The notes beneath the pieces were generated by a model that saw only the letters and a list, made by a program, of their open reading frames with translations, made no database searches and had not been told where the DNA came from. Shown here one piece after another: positions 50,607 through 59,502 of a DNA stretch of 64,000 bases (the first letter of the stretch is position 1; each line of letters starts with the position of its first letter). Position numbers and translations under genes: made by a program. This DNA comes from Gemmatimonadaceae bacterium (GTDB lineage Bacteria; Gemmatimonadota; Gemmatimonadetes; Gemmatimonadales; Gemmatimonadaceae): NCBI GenBank assembly GCA_040882285.1, contig JBBEBQ010000005.1, forward strand, positions 303,681 to 367,680. Reading direction: 5' to 3'.

Positions 50607-51760
50607 CCGCGCCGGCGGTGTCGGCCGAAGGGATGCGGCTCGCGATCTTCAGCGACACCTATCCGCCGCACATGAACGGCGTGGCTGCCGCGCTCGGCCG
50701 CCTCACTCACGCCGTGCGCGAGCGGGGCGGCGAGGTGCGGGTCGTGACGACGACCGACCCGCGCGCTCCCGGAGCCGAATCGGCCGTTCGGCGCTGGCCG
50801 AGCATTCCGTTCTGGGCGTATCCGCAGCTCCGCGTCTCGCTGCCGCCGGCGCGGCTGGTCGCGCGCGAGCTGTTCGCCTGGCGGCCCACGCTGGTGCACG
50901 TCGCGACCCCGTTCGGCGTGGGGCTCGCGGCGCGGCGCGCGGCGCGCTCGCTGGGCATTCCCGTGGTGACGTCGTACCACACGAGCTTCAGCCAGTACGC
51001 CGCGTTCTACAAGCTCGGGAAGCTCAGCGCCCCCGGCTGGTCGTTTCTCCGCTGGTTTCACAACGGCGGGCTGCGCACCTATTGCCCGTCGAAGGCGATC
51101 CGCGCCGAGCTGGACGAGAGAGGATTCCGCAACACCAGGATCTGGGGTCGCGGAGTCGACATGTCGCGCTTCAATCCGGCCAAGCGGAGCGCGGCGATGC
51201 GGGCGCGCTTCGGAGCGAGACCGGACACGGTCGTCGTCGCGTACATCGGCAGGATCGCCGCGGAGAAGGGTCTCGCCGTGGCCGCGGCGGCGATGCGCCG
51301 GCTGGAAGGCGAGAAGTCGATCCGCTTCGTCGTCGTGGGCGAAGGACCATACGAGGAGCGGCTGCGGTCGCTTGCGCCGCGCGTCGCCGTCTTTGCCGGG
51401 CGGCTGTCCGGCGACGCCTTGAGCGAGGCGTACGCGTCAGCCGACCTGTTCGTCTTCCCGTCAACGACCGACACGTTCGGGCAGGTGCTGCTGGAAGCGA
51501 TGGCTTCCGGACTACCGGTGGTCGCCGCCGATGCCGGACCGACGCGCGAGGTGGTGGGCAACCAGGCGGGCGCGTTCGTCCCGCCCGGGGACGACGCCGC
51601 GCTCGCCGAGGAGATCTACCGGCTGGCTACGGCTCCGGCGGAGCGATCCCGCATGGCGGCGGCCGCTCTCCGCGCGGCGGGCACACGGTCGTGGAGCTCG
51701 GTGTTCGACGATCTGGTGCGCGACTACAACGAGATCGCGCTCGCTCCCGGGGCTATCTAG
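50603..51760 (+). CDS. GT-B glycosyltransferase, GT4-like (second of pair)
   Basis: A 385-residue GT-B enzyme that overlaps the first one (GTGA). The N-terminal MRLAIFSDTYPPHMNGVAAA is typical of diacylglycerol glucosyl/mannosyltransferases. VTSYHTSFSQYAAFYKLGKL and the donor-site TTDTFGQVLLEAMASGLPV follow. GTG at 50603; the ATG at 50633 directly before the conserved region is an alternative. With the PAP2 phosphatase upstream it may make a membrane glycolipid; this is an inference from order and family. Confidence 0.9.
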   Translation: MTAPAVSAEGMRLAIFSDTYPPHMNGVAAALGRLTHAVRERGGEVRVVTTTDPRAPGAESAVRRWPSIPFWAYPQLRVSLPPARLVARELFAWRPTLVHVATPFGVGLAARRAARSLGIPVVTSYHTSFSQYAAFYKLGKLSAPGWSFLRWFHNGGLRTYCPSKAIRAELDERGFRNTRIWGRGVDMSRFNPAKRSAAMRARFGARPDTVVVAYIGRIAAEKGLAVAAAAMRRLEGEKSIRFVVVGEGPYEERLRSLAPRVAVFAGRLSGDALSEAYASADLFVFPSTTDTFGQVLLEAMASGLPVVAADAGPTREVVGNQAGAFVPPGDDAALAEEIYRLATAPAERSRMAAAALRAAGTRSWSSVFDDLVRDYNEIALAPGAI

Positions 51761-51770
51761 CGGCGCTGGA

Positions 51771-54230
51771 TCACAGCCGCCACTCGAGCCCCGCCGACAC
51801 GGTGCGGGGCAGCCCCGGCTTGATCCCTTCCGGCCGGCGCGACGCGATGTACTTGTCGCCGGCGAGATTCTTAACCGCGGCGGATAGCGAGAGATCGCGC
51901 AGCATCGGCAATCGGTAGCGCGCCGCGAGATCGAACACGCGATACGCCGGAATCAATCCGGTCCGCCCGTTGGCCGACCCCTGGCGCGTCTCGAAGTTGT
52001 CGGCGAACTGCTCGCCCACGTGCAAGCCGTCCAGCCGGAGCAACAGACCCGACGGATGATCGAAGGTCAGCGACGCGCTGGCCGTGATCTCCGGCGCGTA
52101 CGGCAGGCGATTCCCGCGCACGTTCACCGTGTCGCCCGACGCGGACCGGAGAAAGCGATCCTTCGAGAACTTCGCCGCGGTGCGCGTCGCCGCGAAGCGC
52201 GCGATCAGGCCGAACGGCTGCCCCATCGCCTTCGCGACGTCGAGCGACAGTGCGGCCTCGACGCCGCGGTGGCGCGTCGCGCCCTGGTTGGCCAGAGCGA
52301 CGTCCGCGGCGCTGCCCGCGGACAAGGAAGGCTCGATGATCTGGTTCGTGAAATCCAGATAGAACGCCGTCGCCTCGAGCGACAGATATGGCCGCGGCGT
52401 CAGCCGCGTGCCGAGCTCGTAGTTGAGGCTGCGCTCGGCGTCGAGGCTGAGCGTCTGGAGCTCCGGGATCTGGTCGTCCGCGCCGAGCGTCGGATCCGGA
52501 TACACCAGCCCGTCCTTCACGCGCGGCGGCGAGAAGCCGCGATGCACGCCCGCGAAGAGAGTGAACAGCGGGGACGGAGTCCAAGCGCTGCCGATTCCGG
52601 GAATGACTTCGGCGACGGCGTCGCTGCCCTGGATGCTCACGTCCTCGACGTTCCGCGTCGTCCCGCTGCCGGTGGATCGACGGACGCGCGCGCGGAGGAT
52701 GTTGCGGTCGTAGGTGAACCGCTCCAGGCGAAGGCCCGGAGTCACGTGTAACGCGGGCGTGATGAAGAACCGGCTCTGCACGAACGCCGACACCGCCTTG
52801 CCGACGCGGATCTCGTCGTCGCGCACTTCTCCCGTCGAAGCCGTCGCGGTCGCGCCGTTGATGTGCTGGTCGCGCGCACGCTCGTAATGCAGGCGCGCGC
52901 CGAAGTCGAGCTCGACCGGCCGGCCGCCGCGCGGCCACACCGTGCGGAACCGCGGCTCGATGCCGGCCACGTCGAAGCTTCGGTTTCGGTTGCCGGTGCT
53001 GTTGCGGAACACGTGCTGCGTCCCGTCGGCTGTGTAGCCGTAATCCTGCCGGCGCCAGTTACGCGTGGTCTGATAGGCGTACGCGCTCGTACGCACGCTG
53101 CTGTTCCCGAGGAAGCCGGTCTCGTGCGACGCCGTCACGGCATACCGCCGGATGTGCAGCAGATCGTTCGGCGCGGGATGCGTGTACGGCGAGGCATCGT
53201 ACATCGCCTGCGTCAGACCCACGTAGGTGGAGTTGGACCGCTCGTCGTAGTAGGTCGCCTTCACTCCGAGCTCGCCCGCCGCGGTGCGAGCGCCGACCTT
53301 CGCCGTGACGTCGCTCACATTGAACCAGAGTCCCGCGAGATCACTGGCGCGCTTGTCGAACGCGCCGATGTTGCCGCGGACGCCGCTCCAGCTGCCGCCG
53401 TAATTCGCCTGAATGAGACGGGAGTGTCCTTCGCCTGCACGCAGCGTGACGCTGCCAGTCGCGACCGAGGGCGCGTCGGCCGTCACGTAGTTGAGCACGC
53501 CACCGATCGTCTGCGGGCCGAACAGGATCGAGCCGCTCCCCTTCACCAGCTCGACGCGGTTCATGCGATCGATGGGGGGCGAGTAGTACATCTCGGGCTC
53601 GCCGTACGGCGCGAGCGCTACCGGCACGCCGTCCTCGAGCACGAGCAGCGTACGGCTGCGGTCGGGATCGAGTCCGCGGATGCCGACGTTGGCGCGGAGG
53701 CCGACGCCTTCCTCATCCTGCACGTGCACGCCGGGGAGCGTGCGGAGCGCCTCGTTCGCGGACAGCGGCTGCATCGCCTGCAGCTCGTGCGCGGGGATTA
53801 CCGCCGCGGAGCCGGGGAGGCGCGACAGCGCGTCGGAGCGCGAGCCCACGACTTCCACTCCGACGATCTCGACCGGCGCTTCGGCCACGCGCAACGTGAC
53901 GTCCGCGACGGCTCCCTCGCGGACCGTCACGACCGCGCGCGCCACCGTGGTGCCGATGCGCTTGCCCTCGATCTCGTAGTTCCCCGGCGTCAGTCCGGTG
54001 AGCTGGAACGACCCGTCGTCATTCGTCTGCGTCGCGCGCGAGGTGCCGGCCACTGACACGATCCCACCGCTGACCGGAGCTCCAGTCCCGGAGAGGACGA
54101 GGCGCCCTCGGACGATTCCTGTCTGGGCCTGGGCGGAAGCGACTCCGGCGAACAGCAGGGCGAAGAGAAGGGTGGACACGCAGTGCGGGAATGCGCGACC
54201 GCTGCCGAAGGCGTGACGGGAAGCTTTCAT
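51771..54230 (-). CDS. TonB-dependent outer-membrane receptor, FecA/CirA-like
   Basis: An 819-residue protein with a signal peptide ending ASAQ. A carboxypeptidase-regulatory-like beta domain (about 38-115) is followed by the plug (about 130-245: SANEALRTLPGVHVQDEEGV, NVGIRGLDPDRSRTLLVLED) and a 22-strand barrel ending in LPRTVSAGLEWRL. No clear TonB box was found. It should import iron chelates: a Fur-type operator (54265-54281) lies 35 bases upstream of the ATG. No siderophore genes are nearby. Confidence 0.94.
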   Translation of the reverse strand: MKASRHAFGSGRAFPHCVSTLLFALLFAGVASAQAQTGIVRGRLVLSGTGAPVSGGIVSVAGTSRATQTNDDGSFQLTGLTPGNYEIEGKRIGTTVARAVVTVREGAVADVTLRVAEAPVEIVGVEVVGSRSDALSRLPGSAAVIPAHELQAMQPLSANEALRTLPGVHVQDEEGVGLRANVGIRGLDPDRSRTLLVLEDGVPVALAPYGEPEMYYSPPIDRMNRVELVKGSGSILFGPQTIGGVLNYVTADAPSVATGSVTLRAGEGHSRLIQANYGGSWSGVRGNIGAFDKRASDLAGLWFNVSDVTAKVGARTAAGELGVKATYYDERSNSTYVGLTQAMYDASPYTHPAPNDLLHIRRYAVTASHETGFLGNSSVRTSAYAYQTTRNWRRQDYGYTADGTQHVFRNSTGNRNRSFDVAGIEPRFRTVWPRGGRPVELDFGARLHYERARDQHINGATATASTGEVRDDEIRVGKAVSAFVQSRFFITPALHVTPGLRLERFTYDRNILRARVRRSTGSGTTRNVEDVSIQGSDAVAEVIPGIGSAWTPSPLFTLFAGVHRGFSPPRVKDGLVYPDPTLGADDQIPELQTLSLDAERSLNYELGTRLTPRPYLSLEATAFYLDFTNQIIEPSLSAGSAADVALANQGATRHRGVEAALSLDVAKAMGQPFGLIARFAATRTAAKFSKDRFLRSASGDTVNVRGNRLPYAPEITASASLTFDHPSGLLLRLDGLHVGEQFADNFETRQGSANGRTGLIPAYRVFDLAARYRLPMLRDLSLSAAVKNLAGDKYIASRRPEGIKPGLPRTVSAGLEWRL

Positions 54231-54264
54231 CGGATTTTCGAGGGCTTTTGGTTCAGAACGCTAG

Positions 54265-54281
54265 TTGAGAACGATTCTCAA
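54265..54281 (-). promoter_or_regulatory. Fur-type operator
   Basis: TTGAGAA-CGA-TTCTCAA, a perfect 7-3-7 inverted repeat 35 bases upstream of the receptor start. It fits Fur-box variants of the form TGAGAAT-N-ATTCTCA and predicts iron repression. Confidence 0.7.
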
Positions 54282-54311
54282 GAGTCACACTTGGAACTTA
54301 GAGCCCAGGAA

Positions 54312-54340
54312 TCAATCCCGTCAAGATCTATCGGGATTGA
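54312..54340. terminator. Hairpin between the receiver and receptor genes
   Basis: A perfect 9-bp stem TCAATCCCG / CGGGATTGA with an 11-base loop. It lies between the receiver gene and the receptor promoter and may end upstream transcription. Confidence 0.4.
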
Positions 54341-54354
54341 GTATTTGGCCGTTC

Positions 54355-54410
54355 ACCTGGGATTACGGACTGAGGCCGCAAAGTCCTCAATCCGAAGTCG
54401 CAACGACTAA
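54355..54410. repeat. Heptad element at the receiver-gene stop
   Basis: A short element on a 7-bp period (GGATTAC, GGACTGA, GGCCGCA, AAGTCCT, CAATCCG, AAGTCGC, AACGACT). It shares the words TACGGACTGAGG and GAGGCCGCAAAG with the large element at 25190-25380. It overlaps the TAG stop of the gene at 54407. Confidence 0.8.
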
Positions 54411-55078
54411 GCTGATCCCTCAGGATTCAAATTTTGCTGCTTAATGCCCGGCGCTCTCCGCTCGAGGCAGCGCGCTACGGCGGCCGTCAGGTCGGTACCG
54501 CTGAACGGCTTCTGTAGAAGATCCAGTCCTGCGGGGATCGACTGCCCGAGCTCCTGGCTGTCGCTGTACCCGGAGATCAGGAGGATCGGCAGCGCGGGGA
54601 AAGCGCTCGCCACCCGGCGGGCCAACTCGAGTCCGCCCATCTCCGGCATGATGATGTCGCTGACGAGAATGTCGATGCCGCCGTCGGCCGCCGCGAGCAT
54701 CCGCAATGCCTCTGCCCCATTCGCGGCCTCGCGCACGTCGTAGCCGTTCCGCACGAGCAGCCGGGACGCCACCCGGCGCACCGGCTCCTCGTCGTCCGCG
54801 ATCAGCACCGTTTGTCCGCGCGGCTCGCGGGCGACCGGCCGCGGCGGCGGCGGCACGACGTCGGACTTCGACCCCGACGCCGGGTCGGCGAGGAGCTTCC
54901 GCGCCAGATCGCGCGCGCGCGCCACCGCCCTGTCGATCTCGTCCAGCCCCTCCCTGATTGCCTCGACCCCGCCGAAGTCGCCGCGCATCAGGTCGGCGTT
55001 CCCCTGAATCGCGGCGAGCAGGTTGTTCAGCTCGTGCCCGATCTCGGCTCTGCGCGCACCCGGTCCCGTGTCGCTCAC
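54407..55078 (-). CDS. Histidine-phosphoacceptor and receiver protein lacking a kinase ATPase domain
   Basis: A 223-residue protein. Residues 11-62 look like a two-helix DHp domain with the H-box AEIGHELNNLLAAIQGNADL (His15). The receiver domain covers residues 88-205: VLIADDEEPV (Asp95/96), phospho-acceptor Asp141 in VSDIIMPEMGG, ISGYSD and KPF (Lys190). The linker of about 25 residues is Pro-rich, and no ATP-binding (N/G1/G2 box) domain lies between. It may be a phosphotransfer hub or a truncated hybrid kinase. The GTG start overlaps the purK stop. Confidence 0.8.
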   Translation of the reverse strand: MSDTGPGARRAEIGHELNNLLAAIQGNADLMRGDFGGVEAIREGLDEIDRAVARARDLARKLLADPASGSKSDVVPPPPRPVAREPRGQTVLIADDEEPVRRVASRLLVRNGYDVREAANGAEALRMLAAADGGIDILVSDIIMPEMGGLELARRVASAFPALPILLISGYSDSQELGQSIPAGLDLLQKPFSGTDLTAAVARCLERRAPGIKQQNLNPEGSA

Positions 55079-56178
55079 GCCGGCACGCCCTCCGGCACCA
55101 TTGCCCGCACCACCGCCGCCGCGCGGTCGCGAGCTTCCGCGGCGTCCTCTCCCGTTACAGTGACGTGCCCCAGCTTGCGGCGCGGCGCCGGGGCCTTGCC
55201 GTACATGTGCACGTGCGCGCCGGCAATGCTTTCGATGCGCGCGACGTCGGGAACGGTGCCGAGAATGTTCAGCATCACTGAATGTCCGAGAGCGCCGGCG
55301 CCGCCGAGCTCTCTGCCGCAGATTGCGCGAACGTGATTCTCGAACTGGCTGGTCTCGGCGCCTTCGATCGTCCAATGCCCCGAGTTGTGCACCCTCGGCG
55401 CTATCTCGTTCGCGATCAGCTTCTCGCCCGACTCGAACATCTCGAGCGCGAGCACGCCGACGTAGTCGAAGCTCGACATCAGCCGCCGCACGTAATCCCG
55501 CGCAGCTCGGATCTTCGTCTCGCTCACTTCCGCGGGAGCGACCGAGCGGCTCAGGATTCCTTCCCTGTGCTCGTTCTCCACCATCGGATAAAAAACTATC
55601 TCGCCCGAGCGCGACCTCGCCCCGATGATGGAGAGCTCCCGGTCGAACTCGATGAACTGCTCGAGAATCAGCGGAACTCCACCGAGCCTGTCCCACGCGT
55701 CCGCCAACCCGTTCTCGTCGCGGATCACGACCTGTCCCTTGCCGTCGTACCCGAGGCGGCGGGTCTTGAGCACAGCCGGCAGCCCGATCTCGTGCGCGGC
55801 CTTGTCGAGGTCGCCGCGACTCGCGACGTCGCGGCACGGCGCGGTGCGGATGCTCATGTGCTGGAAGCTGCGCTTCTCGAGCACGCGGTCCTGCGAGACC
55901 TTCAGCGCCTGCACGGACGGAAACACGGGAACACGCCTGGCGACGGCCTCGACGGCGGCGACCGGGATGCTCTCGAACTCGTACGTGGCGACGTCGAGTC
56001 CTTCGGTGAACCGCTCCAGCGCGGCCGGGTCGGAATAATCGGCGGCCGTCAGCTCTCCGACGTCGCGAGCCGGCGAATCGGGATTCGGATCGAAGAAGCT
56101 GAATCGGATCCCGAGGCCGCGGCCGGCCAGCGCGAGCATCCTGCCGAGCTGGCCCGCCCCGAGAACGCCGACGTTCAT
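55075..56178 (-). CDS. purK: N5-carboxyaminoimidazole ribonucleotide synthase
   Basis: A 367-residue ATP-grasp enzyme that carboxylates AIR with ATP and bicarbonate in purine synthesis. The N-terminal [40 protein letters not shown] and [26 protein letters not shown] (split: [11 protein letters not shown] and [10 protein letters not shown]) are diagnostic. Its ATG overlaps the purE stop, and its own stop overlaps the receiver gene. The last residues after TVTGEDA are slightly shorter than in E. coli. Confidence 0.97.
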   Translation of the reverse strand: MNVGVLGAGQLGRMLALAGRGLGIRFSFFDPNPDSPARDVGELTAADYSDPAALERFTEGLDVATYEFESIPVAAVEAVARRVPVFPSVQALKVSQDRVLEKRSFQHMSIRTAPCRDVASRGDLDKAAHEIGLPAVLKTRRLGYDGKGQVVIRDENGLADAWDRLGGVPLILEQFIEFDRELSIIGARSRSGEIVFYPMVENEHREGILSRSVAPAEVSETKIRAARDYVRRLMSSFDYVGVLALEMFESGEKLIANEIAPRVHNSGHWTIEGAETSQFENHVRAICGRELGGAGALGHSVMLNILGTVPDVARIESIAGAHVHMYGKAPAPRRKLGHVTVTGEDAAEARDRAAAVVRAMVPEGVPA

Positions 56179-56708
56179 CGCTTCCCCCGCTTGCTCGCCG
56201 GCTTGCGCGCGCGCGCGGGAGCAGCGGGATCGGGCTGCTCCAGCACCGCGTCCCGCATCCCGTCGCGGCGCGTGCTGAGCGCCGCCTGAAATTTCACGTG
56301 CTTGCGCGCGACTATCTGCGCCGCCAGCAGCGCCGCGTTGATCGCGCCGGCCTTGCCGATCGCCAGGGTTCCGACGGGAACTCCCGCGGGCATCTGCGCG
56401 ATGGACAGGAGCGAGTCCAAACCCTTGAGCGTCTTCGATTCGACGGGCACGCCCAGCACCGGGAGCATCGTCTTGGCGGCGGTCATGCCGGGCAAATGTG
56501 CCGCGCCGCCGGCTCCCGCGATGATCACCTCGAGCCCGCGCTGCTCCGCCGACGAGGCGTACTCGAACAGCAGGTCGGGTGTCCTGTGCGCTGAGATCAC
56601 TTTGGTCTCATGCGGGATGCCGAGCTCCGCGAGCGTATCGGCCGCGTGCGACATCGTCTCCCAGTCGGACCGGGAGCCCATGATGATGCCGACGAGAGGA
56701 GCGGGCAT
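56175..56708 (-). CDS. purE: N5-CAIR mutase
   Basis: A 177-residue enzyme converting N5-CAIR to CAIR. The active-site segment [25 protein letters not shown] and [15 protein letters not shown] are intact; the last 15 residues form a Lys/Arg-rich tail not usually seen. It overlaps purK by four bases. There is no Shine-Dalgarno: one base upstream of the ATG begins a tandem array of twelve 7-bp units, so translation must start from unusual leader sequence. Confidence 0.97.
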   Translation of the reverse strand: MPAPLVGIIMGSRSDWETMSHAADTLAELGIPHETKVISAHRTPDLLFEYASSAEQRGLEVIIAGAGGAAHLPGMTAAKTMLPVLGVPVESKTLKGLDSLLSIAQMPAGVPVGTLAIGKAGAINAALLAAQIVARKHVKFQAALSTRRDGMRDAVLEQPDPAAPARARKPASKRGKR

Positions 56709-56709
56709 G

Positions 56710-56793
56710 GTGATTGGTGACTAGTGACTGGTGACTGGTGACTGGTGACTGGTGACTAGTGGCTAGTGATTAGTGATTAGTGACTAGTAACTG
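56710..56793. repeat. Twelve GTGAYTR heptamers in the purE leader
   Basis: An exact 84-bp array of twelve 7-bp units fitting GTGAYTR with a few variants (for example GTGATTG, GTGACTG, GTGACTA, GTGGCTA). It ends one base from the purE start codon, replacing the usual ribosome-binding site. Unlike most other elements, it has no inverted half. Confidence 0.95.
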
Positions 56794-56831
56794 ACGCGGG
56801 ACGCACGTTGCCAATGGGCTGATTGCGACTG

Positions 56832-57569
56832 CTATGCCAGAAGCTGGGGCGTGTCACTCTCCGTCTGTGCAGCCAGCAGTTGCGCCAGATGTTCAATCCC
56901 TTCGTCGCTCTCGGTTACCACGGAATCGAAGTCGAACGTGAGCTGGCCGATGCGCCAGAAACTGCGCCGGTGATGCGCGGTTATCCCCTGCGAAGCGAGC
57001 CCGGCGACGTGATCGCGCGTGGTGTATCCCGCGTTGGTGTCCCAGCAGTAGCCGGGGTGTCTGCGCCCGAGCGCGGCCATCAAACGGTCTCGGGTCACCT
57101 TCGCGAGAATGGACGCGCAGGCAATGCTGAAGCACCGCGAATCGCCATGGACCACCGCAGTATGCGGTACCGGCAGGGTGCGTATGCGATTGCCGTCGAC
57201 CACGACGTGATCGGGCGTGAGCGGCAGTCTGGCGAGCGCGCGGCGCATGGCGAGCACGCTCGCCTGGTAGATGTTGATGCGGTCTATCTCGCGGACCGAC
57301 GCGGCGCCGAGGGCGACGCACACCGCGCGCTCGCGAATCTTGAGCGCAAGCTTGAGGCGCGTGGCCGGGAGCAGCTTCTTGGAATCGTCCACGCCGGGGA
57401 TGGCGCGCTCGTTGGGAGGCATGATCACGGCGCAGGCGACGACCGGGCCGGCAAGCGGACCACGTCCGACTTCGTCCACTCCGGCGAGCATCGGTCCCAT
57501 CGAAGCGCGGAGGTCGCGCTCGATGGTGCTCCAGCGTTTTCGCGGGTGCGGCCGGCGCGCGCCGGTCAC
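56832..57569 (-). CDS. rnhB: Ribonuclease HII
   Basis: A 245-residue enzyme that removes RNA from RNA:DNA hybrids. The DEDD active-site pieces are present: AGVDEVGRGPLAGP, DDSKKLLPATR, VVDGN and the later FSIACASILAKVTRDRLM. The N-terminal 25 residues and the C-terminal 30 are extra. GTG at 57569. It follows rplS in the classical ffh-rpsP-rimM-trmD-rplS-rnhB order. Confidence 0.95.
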   Translation of the reverse strand: MTGARRPHPRKRWSTIERDLRASMGPMLAGVDEVGRGPLAGPVVACAVIMPPNERAIPGVDDSKKLLPATRLKLALKIRERAVCVALGAASVREIDRINIYQASVLAMRRALARLPLTPDHVVVDGNRIRTLPVPHTAVVHGDSRCFSIACASILAKVTRDRLMAALGRRHPGYCWDTNAGYTTRDHVAGLASQGITAHHRRSFWRIGQLTFDFDSVVTESDEGIEHLAQLLAAQTESDTPQLLA

Positions 57570-57611
57570 ACCTAACCCCGCGACCCGTTACCGGGCTCGG
57601 GGCGAAGCACT

Positions 57612-57983
57612 TTACTCGCCGGTGACCGGGACCGTGACCTTCACTTTCCGCTCCTTGATGCGCGTCGCCTTGCCGGTGAGCTGGCGGAGGTAATAGAGCT
57701 TGGCTCTGCGCACGCGGCCGCGACGAACGACCTGCAGGCTCCCGATCATCGGGGAGTGCACGGGGAAGATTCGCTCGACGCCGATGCCGCTGGAGATCTT
57801 GCGGACCGTGAAGGTCTGGCTGACGCCGGCGCCGCGGCGGGCGATGCACACACCCTCGAACGCCTGGAGCCGCTCCTTGTCGCCTTCCTTGACGCGGACG
57901 TTGACGCGGATGGTGTCACCGGCGCGGAAAGGTGGGATGTCGTCCCGCAGCCACTCTTTTTGGGTTTCGCTGAATGCGTGCAT
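57612..57983 (-). CDS. rplS: 50S ribosomal protein L19
   Basis: A 123-residue ribosomal protein at the 30S-50S interface. Motifs include [40 protein letters not shown] and [20 protein letters not shown]. Length and sequence are normal. Next upstream on this strand is not trmD but a stretch with a long hairpin and an unrelated gene, so the usual trmD-rplS linkage is broken here. Confidence 0.98.
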   Translation of the reverse strand: MHAFSETQKEWLRDDIPPFRAGDTIRVNVRVKEGDKERLQAFEGVCIARRGAGVSQTFTVRKISSGIGVERIFPVHSPMIGSLQVVRRGRVRRAKLYYLRQLTGKATRIKERKVKVTVPVTGE

Positions 57984-58087
57984 AAACGGAGCTCCGACGC
58001 TGGCTAGAGCGCCCGGTGAGGAATGTCTGGGATAGACCCATCAAATTAATCACGCAGGCGCGCTAAGGCCAGTTGCCCCCCATGGTC

Positions 58088-58168
58088 GCCGAGGGGCAGC
58101 GGTCCGCTTTTCTGGAGCTACGGCCTTCGGCCTAAGACGCTCCTGAAAAGCGAACCCTGCCCCTCGGC
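58088..58168. other. Long imperfect hairpin upstream of rplS
   Basis: GCCGAGGGGCAG (58088-58099) pairs with 58157-58168; CGCTTTTC with GAAAAGCG; GGAGC with GCTCC. The loop contains GGCC-TTC-GGCC, another small stem. The 81-base structure is 105 bases before the rplS start and 43 bases after the stop of the gene at 58212. It may terminate that gene or form an rplS leader. Confidence 0.6.
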
Positions 58169-58211
58169 TCCCGCAGGCATTGTCGCAAGCGCTTACCGGC
58201 CGGAACGGCGG

Positions 58212-59444
58212 TCAGTCTTTACCGACTTCTACCAGCGCGACGCGGTTCACGCCGCTCAACGCCAGGACGAGGTTGCCGTCCGGCGTGGCCATGATGTGGC
58301 GCACGATTCCGCCGCCCGACGGGATCGTCCAAGTCTGGAATTTCTCGGTCGCGGGATCGAATCGCACGAGCGTGTTGGGCCGCACCCCCGATTCGCTGTA
58401 CCAGACAACGTTGCCCGTGGCCGCGATGCCGTACGGGCGGGACTGCCGTCCGCCCGGCGACGGCCATTCGCGCACGTCGCCGGTCTTCGGATCGAACCTG
58501 CCGAGGTAGCCGCGCGCGTGGTCCGTGTACCAGACCACGTCGTCCGACGTGATCGCGATCCGGCGCGGGCGCGCGCCCGTGTCGGGCAGCGTGTATTCGC
58601 GGATCGCCATCGTCGCCGGATCGATGCTCCCTATCCGGTTCCCGCGGAAATCGACGTACCAGGGGATCCCCTGTGAGTTCACGGTGATTCCGTACGGATA
58701 CGTCCTCGCGGTCGGCGTTCGCACGACCTTCACCTCGCCCGTCGAGGGCACGATCCTCCCGACCATTCCCGATTGCAGCGTGAACCAGAGGTTGCCCTTC
58801 TGGTCGAAGATCGGCGTGTGGGGTCCGCGCGCGGCGGTGTCGGGCATCTGATACTCCGTCACCTCACCCGTCAGCGGGTCGAGCTTGCCGACGTGCCGCT
58901 TGCCTTGTCCGGTATACCAGATGTTGCCGGCCTGGTCGGCGATGAGACCGTGCGGACCGGAGTCGGGCGTCTTCAGTGTGTACTCCCGCATCGCACCCGT
59001 CGCGGGATCGAGCCGGCCGAGGACGTTGTTCCATTGCCCCGTCCACCAGATGGAGCCGTCGGGCCCGGGCGCGGGATCATGCGGCCGCTGGCCGAGCGTC
59101 GGGAGCATCCATTCCCTGATCACGACGGTCGCGTCTCCCGGCACGAGCACCGCTTCCGGGCGCGCCTTCACCGGAAAGTGCGCCGCGAGGTACGTAGCCA
59201 CGGTGTCTTCCCGTTCCGCGCGCATGGAAATCATCGAGCGGATCAGCTCCTTCCACCCCTCGCGCGTATATCCGCCCGAGTTGGCCACGCTGTTCAGCGA
59301 GTGGCATTGAGTGCACAACACCTGGACGACCTGCCTGCCCTCGCCCTCCGGGAGCTGGACCTGCCGCTGCTGACCCTGGGCCGCGGCGGAGGCCGTCGCA
59401 AACGACAGGGCTGTCGCGAAAACGAAGAATCGTCCATTCAACAT
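58212..59444 (-). CDS. Cytochrome c fused to NHL/SMP beta-propeller (Vgb-like)
   Basis: A 410-residue secreted protein. The ATG at 59444 is chosen because GGGAG lies nine bases upstream; the signal peptide is residues 1-23. The heme-binding motif CTQCH (Cys44, Cys47, His48) sits in a small cytochrome c-like domain (to about 100), and the rest is a beta-propeller with repeated GPHGLIADQAGNIWYTG-like blades, as in virginiamycin B lyase and SMP-30 families. The Met axial ligand of the heme is not certain. Function not known; a periplasmic dehydrogenase or binding role is possible. Confidence 0.85.
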   Translation of the reverse strand: MLNGRFFVFATALSFATASAAAQGQQRQVQLPEGEGRQVVQVLCTQCHSLNSVANSGGYTREGWKELIRSMISMRAEREDTVATYLAAHFPVKARPEAVLVPGDATVVIREWMLPTLGQRPHDPAPGPDGSIWWTGQWNNVLGRLDPATGAMREYTLKTPDSGPHGLIADQAGNIWYTGQGKRHVGKLDPLTGEVTEYQMPDTAARGPHTPIFDQKGNLWFTLQSGMVGRIVPSTGEVKVVRTPTARTYPYGITVNSQGIPWYVDFRGNRIGSIDPATMAIREYTLPDTGARPRRIAITSDDVVWYTDHARGYLGRFDPKTGDVREWPSPGGRQSRPYGIAATGNVVWYSESGVRPNTLVRFDPATEKFQTWTIPSGGGIVRHIMATPDGNLVLALSGVNRVALVEVGKD

Positions 59445-59502
59445 CGTCACTCCCGGGTTATGCGGCTCGTCGAGTTCACTGCAAGAGAAACGCCTGTGTC
59501 AA

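Noticed and set aside
56710-56793. CRISPR array
   Set aside because: The units are 7 bp without spacers and no cas genes are in the window.
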